A stretch of DNA of 64,000 nt, taken from NCBI GenBank assembly GCA_024235255.1, contig JACKMT010000001.1, positions 186,001-250,000 of the forward strand, written 5' to 3'. The DNA comes from Chromatiaceae bacterium (GTDB lineage: Bacteria > Pseudomonadota > Gammaproteobacteria > Chromatiales > Chromatiaceae). The translations under genes and the position numbers were made by a program. This document shows, in pieces, positions 27,687-36,286 of the stretch (the first letter of the stretch is position 1; each line of letters starts with the position of its first letter). Under the pieces are notes generated by a model, which worked only from the letters and a program-made list of their open reading frames with translations, had not been told where the DNA came from and searched no databases.

Positions 27687-30302
27687 ATGTTGTATTCTCC
27701 CTTGATGAAAGCGCGATACAGTGCCTCAGAATCTCCCCGTCTGTTGTTGACTACAGAGTACGGCGCGATATGGTTGGTTATCGTTATCGGATTTACCCTC
27801 TCTCTCGCGGCGCTCTGGCTGATCCACGGTCAGCTCGAGGCACATAAGAATATTGAGTTCGAGTGGGTGGCACATAACAGGATTCGGGCTATAAACCACG
27901 GCGTCGATAATGGCCTGCTGGCAATAGCCAACATAAGAGACTATTTCGAAGCTTCTGGCGTCGTCGAGCCCCAAGAGTTTCAGCAGTTTGCACGATCTCA
28001 ACTGGAAAAACACGGGGAGATTCATGCGCTGATGTGGGTGCCGGCATCCGTGTTGAGCATGAAAGCCGGAAGTGCCGGGGTCTATTCGGCGGACAACGGC
28101 GATGGACGTTACCGGACGCATGGCTACATTTTGTCAGGCGGCGATAATATCGACCAACCCGTGACGGTAATCAATGCCGATGCGATGCAGGATTACCCGT
28201 TGGGTATCGAATTCGGCTCGAAGAAGGAATTTCCAATATTGCTGAAACAAGCGCGGGACGCCAACAGGATGGCGGCTAGCGGCCGTATCGGGTTCCGTGA
28301 CAGCGAAAATAACATCGACAACGGTTTTATGGCGGCGCTTCCCGTATTGGAGGCGGAACCGGGGGGAGGAGATACGGGTCAGCAGGAGCGCTCCTTGCAG
28401 GGGTTCGTCGTTGGACTTTTTCGCTTGAACGATATCACAAAGGTATCGATTTCAATGCTGGAGCCGCGCGGAGTCGAGATACTGCTGGTGGACGAGTCGG
28501 CTGAACCCGGCAATCGCTTTCTTCATTTCTACACCAGCCGTCTATCGCCGCGCATTATCGGCGAGGAGAATTTCCTCGCTTGGTGGCGCAACGAAAAGGA
28601 GCGAAAACTGGGGGAGCGCATCAATGTCGGCGACCGGCAATGGAGTATCGTCTGCGGACAGACTGAGCATTTCCGCAGCGCCGAGGCGTTCGGACAGAGC
28701 CCCTGGGTGGTTCTGATCACCGGGCTGCTGTTTACCGTACTGCTTGCCTTTTACCTTGAACGCATCCGGGAGAGCGCCCAACAGCGCTTGGTGATGGAGC
28801 AGCGCTTGATGGAACGGGAAGAACTTTTCCGCCAGATGACCGAAACGGTGGACGAAGCTTTCTGGGCAACCACAGCGGAGGGAGACAAGCTGCTCTACAT
28901 CAGTCCGGCACATAAAAAAATTACCGGTCTCGCCGGCAGGGATATACATACGACGCTGCTCAACGGAGTCCACCCGAAGGATCAGGCGAGGCTGGCCGGG
29001 GCGCTGCACAATATCCGACAGACGAAAACCGATTTTGAAGTCATTTACCGCGTTCAGCATGTTGATGGGGGGTGGCGATGGCTAAGAACCAAAGGTTTTC
29101 CGATTCTGGATGAGCACGGTGAGGTAATCAGGATGGTGGGATTCTCCGAAGATATCACCGAACGGAAGCTGGCTGACCAGGCGCTGCGTGAATCCGAAGC
29201 CAAATTGCGCGACCTGTTTCAGCAATCGCCCGATGTCATCATGACCGTCGACAGCAAGGGCACTATCCTGTTGATGAACCGTTCGATACCTGCCCTGCCG
29301 GCTGAACGCGCGGTCGGGCGCAACTCGCTGGCGCTGATGCCGCGTGGATTTCGCAAATGGTACCGGAGGGCATTGGCAGCGGTTTTTTCGAAAAACGAGA
29401 TCCGCAGTTTTCAATACTCTACCGATGAAGGTGTCTATTGGGAAGGACGTATCGTTCCGATCAGCGGCAGCGGACCGTTGACTGCGGCCATGGTGATCGC
29501 AACCGACGTGACCGAAAAGCGGAATCTGGAACAGCAGACGCTGCGCAACGCCAGACTTGCTTCGATAGGTGTATTGTCCGCCGGCGTGGCACATGAGATA
29601 AACAACCCGAACAACTCGATACAGTTCAACGCCTCGCTGGTATCCAGAGCCTGGAAAGAGATCACGCCAATCCTGAACGAGTACTATCGGGAGAACGGCG
29701 ATTTTGCTATGGGTGGTTTACCGTTTTCGGAAGTGCGCGAGACCTTTCCCAAGCTGCTGTCCGATATCAGCGATAACTCGGAGCGAATCCGGCGCATCGT
29801 GCTTAACCTGAAGCATATGGCGCGTCAGGATGAAGGCGAATACGACCAACTCATTGACATTCAGCAAGTCCTTGAAACAGCAATGATGATTCTGCACAAC
29901 CAGATTCAGAAGCACACCGACAGTTGTTTGCTGAATATCCCGGAAGGGCTGCCCCGGCTCAGGGGGAATTCCCAGCAGTTGGAGCAGGTGTTTATCAATG
30001 TGCTGCTCAATGCATTGCAGTCGTTGACCGAAAGGACCCAGGGTGTCCAGATCGATGTGATTCACCGGCCGGAGAGCCAGTGCGTGGATATCGAGGTGCA
30101 GGATCAGGGCCGCGGAGTCAGCGAACCGAATATTGGGCGACTTACCGAGCCCTTCTTCACGACCAGGAAGGAGACCGGAGGAACCGGTCTTGGCTTGTCA
30201 ATCTCGCGGTCGATTATGGAGAAGCACGGCGGTAAGCTGCTGTTTGAGTCCAAGGCGGGAGAAGGAACCAAGGTGACAATATGCATTCCATGCCCAACCT
30301 GA
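27687..30302 (+). CDS. CHASE-PAS-PAS sensor histidine kinase
   Basis: 871 aa. Order: TM helix at about 26-48, periplasmic CHASE domain at about 80-300, TM helix at about 333-353, two PAS domains (about 375-495 and 500-615), HisKA with the phospho-accepting His in SAGVAHEINNPNNS, and a HATPase domain ending with FTTRKETGGTGLGLSIS. The CHASE domain suggests sensing of a small extracellular ligand, though the cytokinin-binding residues cannot be judged. The start may be ATG 27687 or 27705. Its 3' end overlaps the downstream response regulator, so they form a two-component pair, probably controlling the sigma-54 promoters at 31951 and 35406. Confidence 0.93.
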   Translation: MLYSPLMKARYSASESPRLLLTTEYGAIWLVIVIGFTLSLAALWLIHGQLEAHKNIEFEWVAHNRIRAINHGVDNGLLAIANIRDYFEASGVVEPQEFQQFARSQLEKHGEIHALMWVPASVLSMKAGSAGVYSADNGDGRYRTHGYILSGGDNIDQPVTVINADAMQDYPLGIEFGSKKEFPILLKQARDANRMAASGRIGFRDSENNIDNGFMAALPVLEAEPGGGDTGQQERSLQGFVVGLFRLNDITKVSISMLEPRGVEILLVDESAEPGNRFLHFYTSRLSPRIIGEENFLAWWRNEKERKLGERINVGDRQWSIVCGQTEHFRSAEAFGQSPWVVLITGLLFTVLLAFYLERIRESAQQRLVMEQRLMEREELFRQMTETVDEAFWATTAEGDKLLYISPAHKKITGLAGRDIHTTLLNGVHPKDQARLAGALHNIRQTKTDFEVIYRVQHVDGGWRWLRTKGFPILDEHGEVIRMVGFSEDITERKLADQALRESEAKLRDLFQQSPDVIMTVDSKGTILLMNRSIPALPAERAVGRNSLALMPRGFRKWYRRALAAVFSKNEIRSFQYSTDEGVYWEGRIVPISGSGPLTAAMVIATDVTEKRNLEQQTLRNARLASIGVLSAGVAHEINNPNNSIQFNASLVSRAWKEITPILNEYYRENGDFAMGGLPFSEVRETFPKLLSDISDNSERIRRIVLNLKHMARQDEGEYDQLIDIQQVLETAMMILHNQIQKHTDSCLLNIPEGLPRLRGNSQQLEQVFINVLLNALQSLTERTQGVQIDVIHRPESQCVDIEVQDQGRGVSEPNIGRLTEPFFTTRKETGGTGLGLSISRSIMEKHGGKLLFESKAGEGTKVTICIPCPT

Positions 30303-31741
30303 ATGCGGGGGAAGAGCCGATGACACAAAAAAAACCGGTTTCGCTTCCGGTGGTGCTGGTGGACGATGAGCAAACGGTGCTGCTTAGCGCAAAGATGATT
30401 CTTGCCGGTGCAGGGATAAGAAATGTTCAGACTTTCGATGACAGCCGGAAGCTAATGCCCTATCTGGAGTCGCAGGAAGCTGCGGTGGTTGTACTCGATC
30501 TGTTTATGCCCTATCTGCCTGGCAATACGCTGCTGCCTGAAATTGTAAAGAGCTATCCGGATCTGCCGGTCGTGGTGATGACGGCATCGCAGGAGGTGGA
30601 ATCAGCGGTGCTCTGCATGAAAGAGGGGGCTTTTGACTACCTGGTCAAGCCGGTGGAGGAGAACCGCTTCATATCCTGCGTGAAGCGTGCAATGGAGCTG
30701 CGCGCGCTGCGGCAGCAGGTGGATACACTCAAGCGTTACCTTATCTCCGATCATCTGGAACATGACGAGGCATTTTCCAGGATCGTTACCGTCAGCAGAA
30801 AAATGCGGACGCTTTTTCAGTATGCCGAGGCGGTATCCGATTCGGGCGAGCCGGTGCTTATCTCAGGGGAGACCGGCACCGGAAAAGAGTTGTTTGCCGG
30901 CGCCATTCACGCACTCAGCAACAGAGCGGGTCCGCTGGTGACGCTCAACGTTGCCGGGCTGGACGATGCACTCTTCTCGGATACGCTGTTCGGTCACAAG
31001 AAAGGTGCCTTCTCAGGTGCGGACAGCAGCCGTGACGGGCTTGTTTCACAGGCTGCCGGCGGCACCCTTTTTCTGGACGAGATCGGCGATCTGAAACCGG
31101 CGTCCCAGGTGAAGCTGCTGCGTCTGCTGCAGGAGCAAGAGTACCACCCGCTGGGCTCGGATATTGCCAAAATCAGCGATGTACGTGTGGTTTGCGCCAC
31201 CAACCGCGATCTGCATGCACGCATGACGAAAGAGAAGTTTCGCCCCGACCTCTACTTCAGGCTGTCGGTTCATCAGATCGAGATACCGCCGCTTAGAGAG
31301 CGCAGAGAGGATATTCCGGTGCTACTGGCACATTTCGCCATGGAGGCGGGGGAGGCGATGCAGCGTAAAGTGCCCGATCTGCCTGCAGAGCTGATAACCC
31401 TGCTGGACAACTACTACTTTCCGGGCAATGTCCGGGAGCTGCGGGCAATGGTCTACGATGTGATGGCGCAGCATCCGACGGGCCGGGTATTGTCGGTGAA
31501 GAGTTTCCGTAAACTGATCAAAGCGCAGCAGAAGCCGGTGCAACCGAAACCGTCCGGAGAGAATCCCGCTGTCCAGGAAGGTCAATTTCCCACGCTCAAG
31601 GAAGCCGAGACACTGCATATCAGGGAAGCCTTGCGCAGGGCCGGCGGCAATCAGGGCACGGCAGCCACGCTACTGGGTATATCGCGTCCTGCGCTCAATC
31701 GGCGCTTAGCCAACCTGAAAGAATCAGATAAAAGCAAATAA
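30281..31741 (+). CDS. Sigma-54-dependent response regulator, NtrC family
   Basis: 486 aa. Receiver domain at about 22-140 with phospho-acceptor Asp73 (VVLDLFMP), AAA+ domain at about 165-400 with GETGTGKELFAGAIH (Walker A), GAFSGA (sigma-54 contact loop, Ser for the usual Thr) and TLFLDEIGDL (Walker B), and a Fis-type DNA-binding helix-turn-helix at the end (GNQGTAATLLGISRPALNRRL). The start may be ATG 30281, inside the kinase gene, or ATG 30320 (MTQKKPVSLP). It probably binds the TGTTACACCCT elements just downstream of its own stop and near 35.5 kb. Confidence 0.95.
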   Translation: MHSMPNLNAGEEPMTQKKPVSLPVVLVDDEQTVLLSAKMILAGAGIRNVQTFDDSRKLMPYLESQEAAVVVLDLFMPYLPGNTLLPEIVKSYPDLPVVVMTASQEVESAVLCMKEGAFDYLVKPVEENRFISCVKRAMELRALRQQVDTLKRYLISDHLEHDEAFSRIVTVSRKMRTLFQYAEAVSDSGEPVLISGETGTGKELFAGAIHALSNRAGPLVTLNVAGLDDALFSDTLFGHKKGAFSGADSSRDGLVSQAAGGTLFLDEIGDLKPASQVKLLRLLQEQEYHPLGSDIAKISDVRVVCATNRDLHARMTKEKFRPDLYFRLSVHQIEIPPLRERREDIPVLLAHFAMEAGEAMQRKVPDLPAELITLLDNYYFPGNVRELRAMVYDVMAQHPTGRVLSVKSFRKLIKAQQKPVQPKPSGENPAVQEGQFPTLKEAETLHIREALRRAGGNQGTAATLLGISRPALNRRLANLKESDKSK

Positions 31742-31755
31742 CCGACCTTTTTATT

Positions 31756-31877
31756 AGGGTGTAACAAATTAACCAGGTTACACCCTGTCTAATACATCTC
31801 CAATATACTGTTTTAACTATGAACAGTGTAACCGGCGATAGTCGTATTTCTATTCTGCCTTCGTATTGTTACACCCT
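31756..31877 (+). promoter_or_regulatory. Upstream activator site cluster for the sigma-54 promoter at 31951
   Basis: Four copies of one half-site lie here: AGGGTGTAAC (31756-31765) and GTTACACCCT (31777-31786) form a perfect 10-bp inverted repeat with an 11-base spacer; AGTGTAACC (31825-31833) and TGTTACACCCT (31867-31877) follow. The last copy ends 73 bases before the -24 element of the promoter. Position and layout are typical of enhancer sites for NtrC-type activators, and the regulator gene is immediately upstream. Confidence 0.75.
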
Positions 31878-31950
31878 ATCTGTTTCAATATCTTTGAAGT
31901 TTGTCCGTATAACCCATTGATTATTGGTCATAATTATTGTCTCATCTACA

Positions 31951-31966
31951 TGGTTTGATTTTTGCA
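31951..31966 (+). promoter_or_regulatory. Sigma-54 promoter (-24/-12)
   Basis: TGGTTTGATTTTTGCA has GG and GC spaced by exactly ten bases and matches TGG, G and TTGCA of the sigma-54 consensus. Transcription would start near 31977, about 120 bases before the 103-aa gene at 32098. No sigma-70 promoter was evident in this interval. Confidence 0.75.
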
Positions 31967-32097
31967 TAGGATATTTGGATTCACTGATGCTCTCATGTAA
32001 GAAATGGGGCGAAATTACGAGTGTTTGATCCATCAGAGAATATGCGGTGCTTGAGTTAAATAAACTGTTTTATACATGGTAGATTGAGAATAAACCT

Positions 32098-32409
32098 ATG
32101 AAGTATCCTCAAAATGGAAGTTTGGATAAAGCTAATCTCGGCAACGTTTTCTGGCGAACCGCATTGGGGATAATATTTCTCTACCTCAACTTTGCCGCGT
32201 ATCAGCTGCTGGGGATAGAGGGCGTCGCGGTTACCTCCGGATTTTTTCTGATCGCACAGTTTGCGCCTTTTTTCTTGCGTATGTTTGGAAAGCGGAGCAA
32301 TCTCAAAATTGCCCAAGCAGCAGAGTTCATTACTAAGCAGGACGATGAAAAACCAGGCGCCAAAATAATACCGATGCGGTTGGTGAGTCGCGCTGAACAA
32401 GAAGTGTAG
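32098..32409 (+). CDS. Small membrane protein, sigma-54 controlled, unknown function
   Basis: 103 aa, not recognised. Two hydrophobic helices are visible (about residues 20-38 and 43-60) followed by a basic and then mixed-charge cytoplasmic-type tail. The ribosome binding site is weak. It is the first gene after the sigma-54 promoter at 31951 and its upstream activator sites, and it precedes a Na/Pi cotransporter gene by 157 bases, so it may be co-transcribed with it. Whether it modulates the transporter is open. Confidence 0.75.
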   Translation: MKYPQNGSLDKANLGNVFWRTALGIIFLYLNFAAYQLLGIEGVAVTSGFFLIAQFAPFFLRMFGKRSNLKIAQAAEFITKQDDEKPGAKIIPMRLVSRAEQEV

Positions 32410-32566
32410 TGAATAGAAGAACAGATCGGATTAAAACTTCCTTCGAAGTTGATCCTGAGAGAAATAATTACCGTATTTTATAAAGATAACTAGACTAAGC
32501 CTTGTGTGAACATTCGAGGCTCTTGATCGTTCCTTTCTACTTACGCAGAGATGGATAGATAAACTT

Positions 32567-34402
32567 ATGATGAAAAAAATATTTTTGCCGACTATTTTGC
32601 TGGTTTTGGCGTACGGTTTCTGGATAAGCCCCAACTTTAAAGAGATTTCGGCGGGCGTTGCCGTTTTTCTGTTCGGCATGCTCTTTCTGGAAGAGGGATT
32701 CAAGGCATTCACCGGCGGACTGTTGGAAAGACTGCTGCGCAGGACCACCGACAATATTTGGAAAAGTCTCTCCTTTGGCGTCGTCTCCACCACATTGATG
32801 CAATCCAGTTCGCTGGTATCGGTCATCACTATTTCGTTTCTGGGCGCCGGGCTGATTACGCTGGCTGCCGGTGTCGGCATCATATTCGGCGCCAACTTGG
32901 GCACCACCACAGGCGCCTGGCTGATTGCCGGTTTCGGTATGAAGGTGAAGATTTCAGCCTATGCGATGCCAATGCTGGTATTCGGCATCATTCTGGTATT
33001 CCAGCAATCAAAGAGCCTCAAGGGCGTCGGTTACATCCTGGCTGGTCTGGGTTTCCTGTTTCTCGGCATCCACTACATGAAAGAGGGGTTCGAAGCATTC
33101 AAGGACACCATCGATCTGACCAAGTTCGCGGTAGATGGCTACAGCGGTGTACTGCTGTTCACGCTGATCGGCGTGTTCGCGACAGTGATCATGCAGTCGA
33201 GTCATGCGACACTGGTGATTATCATCACTGCGCTGGCCGCAGGGCAGATCACCTATGAGAACGGACTGGGTCTGGCGATCGGCGCCAACATCGGCACCAC
33301 GATCACCGCCATTCTCGGCTCGCTCAGCTCCAACGTAATGGGCAAACGCCTGGCGGGAGCGCACCTGATCTTCAACTGCATTACCGCAATAATCGCTATC
33401 GCATTGATCTATCAACTGATGGCAGGTGTGGATGTTATAGCAGGCGCTATCGGCATCGCTGCGGATGACTGGACGATGAAGCTAGCCGTGTTCCACTCCG
33501 TATTCAATACCATCGGTATAGCGGTGATGATGCCGTTCACCAATCAGCTGGTGAACTTTCTGATGCGCATCATGCCTGACAAGAAACTCACCAGGGCGGA
33601 ACCGAAATACCTCAACGATTCGGTTATCGAGCTACCCGATACGGCGATAGAAGCGGTGCGTAAGGAGACGTTGCACCTGTACGATAACGCCTTCGCGATT
33701 ATTGCTCATGGATTGAGTCTGCACCGCCACGATATTCTTTCGGAAAAAGACATGGAAGAGGTTGTGAAGAGCGAGAGCAAAGTGATGCCGATCGACATTG
33801 ACGAGGAGTACAACAAGAACGTCAAGGGCCTCTATAGTGCAATCGTCAACTTTATCAGCCGGGCCAACGTGCATATGACGCCGGCACAGTCGGACGAGCT
33901 GTTTCGACTGCGTGCCGCAGGGCGCGACATCGTTGAGGCGATAAAGGACACCAAGCACATGCACAAGAACCTGAAGCAGTACATCGTTTCGGATAACGAG
34001 GATATCCGTGCCGAGTACAACTCTATCCGGGTTCAGCTGGGTGATGTGCTGCGGCGGCTGGCCGAAGCGCGTAACGAACCTGACGATCCTACCAGCATAC
34101 TTTCGCTGGACGCGATTAAGCTGGAGATGGAGGAGAACGACAGCACCGCCAACGGCATTCTCGAAATGCTGATCCGTGAAAGCAGGATTACTGCCCCAAT
34201 GGCTACTTCGCTGATGAATGACTCGGCATATGCCTACGACGTGGCTAAGAATCTCGTGCAGATGGGTGAGGTGCTGTTCGCCAGCCATGATCCGGAGCAG
34301 AGAGATATCGACAGCGAACTCTCGTTGGATGAGGATGAAGCCGAGCAGGTTGCTGCAGAAGTCGCAACAGAAAAGCTGCAGGCAGTGTCTGGTAACAGGT
34401 AG
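32567..34402 (+). CDS. Na+/phosphate cotransporter with C-terminal PhoU-like domain
   Basis: 611 aa. Two inverted transport repeats carry the family signatures: TLMQSSSLVS with GANLGTTTG, and VIMQSSHATL with GANIGTTIT. About nine hydrophobic helices span residues 1-330. The remaining 270 residues are helical and resemble a PhoU-type regulatory domain. Predicted role is sodium-driven phosphate uptake or export across the inner membrane. It lies between the two sigma-54 controlled small-protein loci and may be part of the same response. The sodium gradient could come from OadGAB. Confidence 0.9.
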   Translation: MMKKIFLPTILLVLAYGFWISPNFKEISAGVAVFLFGMLFLEEGFKAFTGGLLERLLRRTTDNIWKSLSFGVVSTTLMQSSSLVSVITISFLGAGLITLAAGVGIIFGANLGTTTGAWLIAGFGMKVKISAYAMPMLVFGIILVFQQSKSLKGVGYILAGLGFLFLGIHYMKEGFEAFKDTIDLTKFAVDGYSGVLLFTLIGVFATVIMQSSHATLVIIITALAAGQITYENGLGLAIGANIGTTITAILGSLSSNVMGKRLAGAHLIFNCITAIIAIALIYQLMAGVDVIAGAIGIAADDWTMKLAVFHSVFNTIGIAVMMPFTNQLVNFLMRIMPDKKLTRAEPKYLNDSVIELPDTAIEAVRKETLHLYDNAFAIIAHGLSLHRHDILSEKDMEEVVKSESKVMPIDIDEEYNKNVKGLYSAIVNFISRANVHMTPAQSDELFRLRAAGRDIVEAIKDTKHMHKNLKQYIVSDNEDIRAEYNSIRVQLGDVLRRLAEARNEPDDPTSILSLDAIKLEMEENDSTANGILEMLIRESRITAPMATSLMNDSAYAYDVAKNLVQMGEVLFASHDPEQRDIDSELSLDEDEAEQVAAEVATEKLQAVSGNR

Positions 34403-34862
34403 CAGCGCACCGGCATCTTTCTTGGTTTATTCCATTCCCGGCGGGCCGGATAGTCGAAAGATTGTCCGGCCCACCGCGTTTATGTATGTCAACCCCTCCC
34501 TAGTTCGCCGTCGCGGCCGCAGCCTGGGCAATGCTGGTTAGAGAGACAAACTTACGGCCATTCGACACTTGATGCGATACAGGCTATAACAGGCCTCGGC
34601 TGCACAGACACGGATCGGGTTTATACTTGGCACGAGACACTTTAGGTGTAATGTCGTTGCCTTATCTCTTTTTACCGGTGCTGTATTGCTATGGATCAGC
34701 CTGAACGCACAAGCAGCGCACAAGATCAGTTGACTAACGTGCAGGCAGATACTGAAAAGAAAGTATGCTGAGGTGGGCTTACAAACAGTGGAAACCGACC
34801 GGATCTAGTAAACTGGGCGTTCGAACTCAATCTATGTTGAACCGGCCGGTTAAAACGGATTC
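34403..34862. other. 460-base intergenic region
   Basis: Contains the hairpin at 34443-34472 and otherwise no supportable gene. A stretch around 34660-34730 translates like a signal peptide but has no start codon and stops early; a perfect -24 half of a sigma-54 site near 34628 lacks its -12 half. Confidence 0.5.
34443..34472. repeat. Strong 13-bp hairpin with GAAA tetraloop
   Basis: Bases 34443-34455 pair with 34460-34472 (two G-T pairs) around a GAAA loop. No T-run follows on either strand, so it is not a classical intrinsic terminator; it may be an mRNA 3'-end stabiliser or a REP-like element downstream of the Na/Pi gene. Confidence 0.6.
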
Positions 34863-34976
34863 TTAGATAAGGCTGAGCAGTGCGACCAGCGAAATCGTGC
34901 AGCAAACGAAGAGTGCCGGTTTTACAAACAGATATGCAGGGGATTTTTCACCACTTACAACGGATGCTGATGTCAT
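34863..34976 (-). CDS. 37-aa membrane peptide, second gene of the minus-strand sigma-54 operon
   Basis: ATG at 34976, TAA at 34863-34865. The peptide starts MTSASVVSGE and its C-terminal 20 residues form one hydrophobic helix (FVCCTISLVALLSLI). An excellent AGGAG lies 6 bases before the start, which makes translation likely despite the short length. It follows the 74-aa gene by 60 bases on the same strand and would share its sigma-54 promoter. The role is unknown; single-helix peptides of this size often adjust larger membrane complexes. Confidence 0.6.
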   Translation of the reverse strand: MTSASVVSGEKSPAYLFVKPALFVCCTISLVALLSLI

Positions 34977-35036
34977 TTGTTGCTCCTCTAATTTCATATC
35001 AATGTCGATTCGCTGTAGTCAGAACTGCTGATTGAA

Positions 35037-35261
35037 TCAGGCTTCCAGGATCCTGTAAGCTTCCCGGACCATGCCCAGTTTCTCCCGCCATTTTTCGCGG
35101 CTGCTCTCATCGGTCGCCTGTTTCAGCTTTCTGATCAGCTTCTCTTCCTCTGTTCTGAATTGTGTCAGGAAGGCTTCCAACCTTTGCTGATGACGTTGCC
35201 GACATTCGGAGGTCGCGTCTATTTCGTGATCCATCTTTGCTGCTAATTTTTCGGTTTTCAT
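35037..35261 (-). CDS. 74-aa helical protein, sigma-54 controlled, unknown function
   Basis: 74 aa, highly charged (many Glu, Lys, Arg and Gln) and predicted to be almost entirely helical, probably a coiled coil. No cysteine cluster except one Cys near residue 20; no signal peptide. It is the first gene downstream of the sigma-54 promoter at 35391-35406 and is followed by a 37-aa membrane peptide gene. Not recognised as a member of a named family. Confidence 0.7.
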   Translation of the reverse strand: MKTEKLAAKMDHEIDATSECRQRHQQRLEAFLTQFRTEEEKLIRKLKQATDESSREKWREKLGMVREAYRILEA

Positions 35262-35390
35262 GCTACTGTCCTAGTTGTTTGTGAGCGCTCCGGTATGGAA
35301 CCTTTAAGCCGGAAGCGCTATCTAACCAGTTTCCCCGAGGGATTCCTGTAGGCCCCAAATTTAGTACCCCTAGAGTCTGACAATAGACCA

Positions 35391-35406
35391 AGCAGAACAT
35401 GTGCCA
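35391..35406 (-). promoter_or_regulatory. Sigma-54 promoter (-24/-12)
   Basis: On the minus strand TGGCACATGTTCTGCT has the full TGGCAC block and GC in the -12 position, ten bases apart from GG. Transcription would start near 35380, again about 120 bases before the first start codon (35261). This is the better of the two sigma-54 sites. Confidence 0.8.
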
Positions 35407-35480
35407 ATATGCGCATATTCTGATAATCCAAACAAAAACAGATGCTTCAGGCCTTGGCAGACGACATGAGAGGCTAGGTT

Positions 35481-35491
35481 AGGGTGTAACA
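35481..35491 (-). promoter_or_regulatory. Proximal activator site of the minus-strand sigma-54 promoter
   Basis: On the minus strand this reads TGTTACACCCT, identical to the element at 31867-31877, and ends 74 bases before the -24 box. Same orientation and almost the same distance as at the other promoter. Confidence 0.75.
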
Positions 35492-35587
35492 AAATGATGA
35501 CTACTTGCTTGATTAAGCTCTGAGACAGAGTTTAAATAATTAGTAAAAACAATTATATAAGTGATTATTTCGAATAATTATTGCTGC

Positions 35588-35609
35588 TGTAACAGTTTAA
35601 ATTGTTACA
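35588..35609. promoter_or_regulatory. Distal palindromic activator site
   Basis: TGTAACA (35588-35594) and TGTTACA (35603-35609) with an 8-base TTTAAA-centred spacer make a 22-base palindrome with one mismatched pair. Its centre is about 193 bases from the -24 box, against about 181 bases for the inverted repeat at the other promoter. It lies 135 bases before the gamma carbonic anhydrase gene and could also influence it. Confidence 0.7.
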
Positions 35610-35743
35610 TGGCGATGCCGTGTTTAGCGCCGAACAAAGCGGATGCACCGGAGCAGAAAAGCGCTGGATTTTCTATCTGGATGGAGATTCGGTATCGTAC
35701 CCGAGGGTTTGTTTGATACAGCTATTTCACAACAGGAGATCCT

Positions 35744-36268
35744 ATGCTTTTCGCTCTCGGTGAGGACCAGGTTGAACTGGTGGGTGAAGGTCAATTCGTG
35801 GCACCCGGTGCAGTGTTGATCGGAAAAGTGATATTACAGGCACAGGCCAGCGTTTGGTTCAACGCGGTGCTGCGCGGCGATAACGAACCGATCGTAATCG
35901 GGGAGCGCAGCAACGTACAGGACGGCAGCGTGCTGCACACCGATCCGGGGCATCCGCTTACACTCGGCCGCGGTGTCACCGTCGGCCATCTGGCGATGCT
36001 GCACGGCTGTGAAGTCGGCGACAACACGCTGATCGGCATCAATGCGGTGATACTCAACGGCGCCAAAATCGGATGCAACTGTATCATCGGTGCCAATACA
36101 CTGGTCGGCGAGGGTAAGGTGATTCCGGACAACTCAATGGTCCTTGGCAGCCCGGGCAAGGTGGTGCGTTCGCTGGATGAGGCCGCCGTTACCCGAATGC
36201 AGAGAACGGCGAATGTATATGTCGAAAAGTCGTTGCGCTACAATAACCAACTTCGATCTCAAACCTGA
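35744..36268 (+). CDS. Gamma-class carbonic anhydrase-like protein (YrdA family)
   Basis: 174 aa left-handed beta-helix protein made of hexapeptide repeats. The metal ligands of the gamma class are visible as His in LHTDPGHP and in GHLAMLHGCEVG. Such proteins either hydrate CO2 or are inactive relatives. In an autotroph a role in CO2/bicarbonate balance is attractive but not shown. AGGAG lies 7 bases before the ATG. Followed by a TMEM165-like transporter gene 18 bases on. Confidence 0.88.
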   Translation: MLFALGEDQVELVGEGQFVAPGAVLIGKVILQAQASVWFNAVLRGDNEPIVIGERSNVQDGSVLHTDPGHPLTLGRGVTVGHLAMLHGCEVGDNTLIGINAVILNGAKIGCNCIIGANTLVGEGKVIPDNSMVLGSPGKVVRSLDEAAVTRMQRTANVYVEKSLRYNNQLRSQT

Positions 36269-36286
36269 TCTCTGCATTCAAGCCAA

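Noticed and set aside
34628..34650. TTGGCACGAGAC-like sequence resembling a sigma-54 promoter
   Set aside because: The -24 half is perfect, but the position ten bases on is TT and not GC, and no gene follows on that strand.
34655..34735. Signal-peptide-like translation ending in an AxA-type site
   Set aside because: No start codon in frame and a stop a few codons later; may be a remnant but cannot be supported.
35610..35743. Third sigma-54 promoter for the gamma carbonic anhydrase gene
   Set aside because: A GG-N10-GC spacing exists near 35641, but neighbouring positions do not match the consensus.
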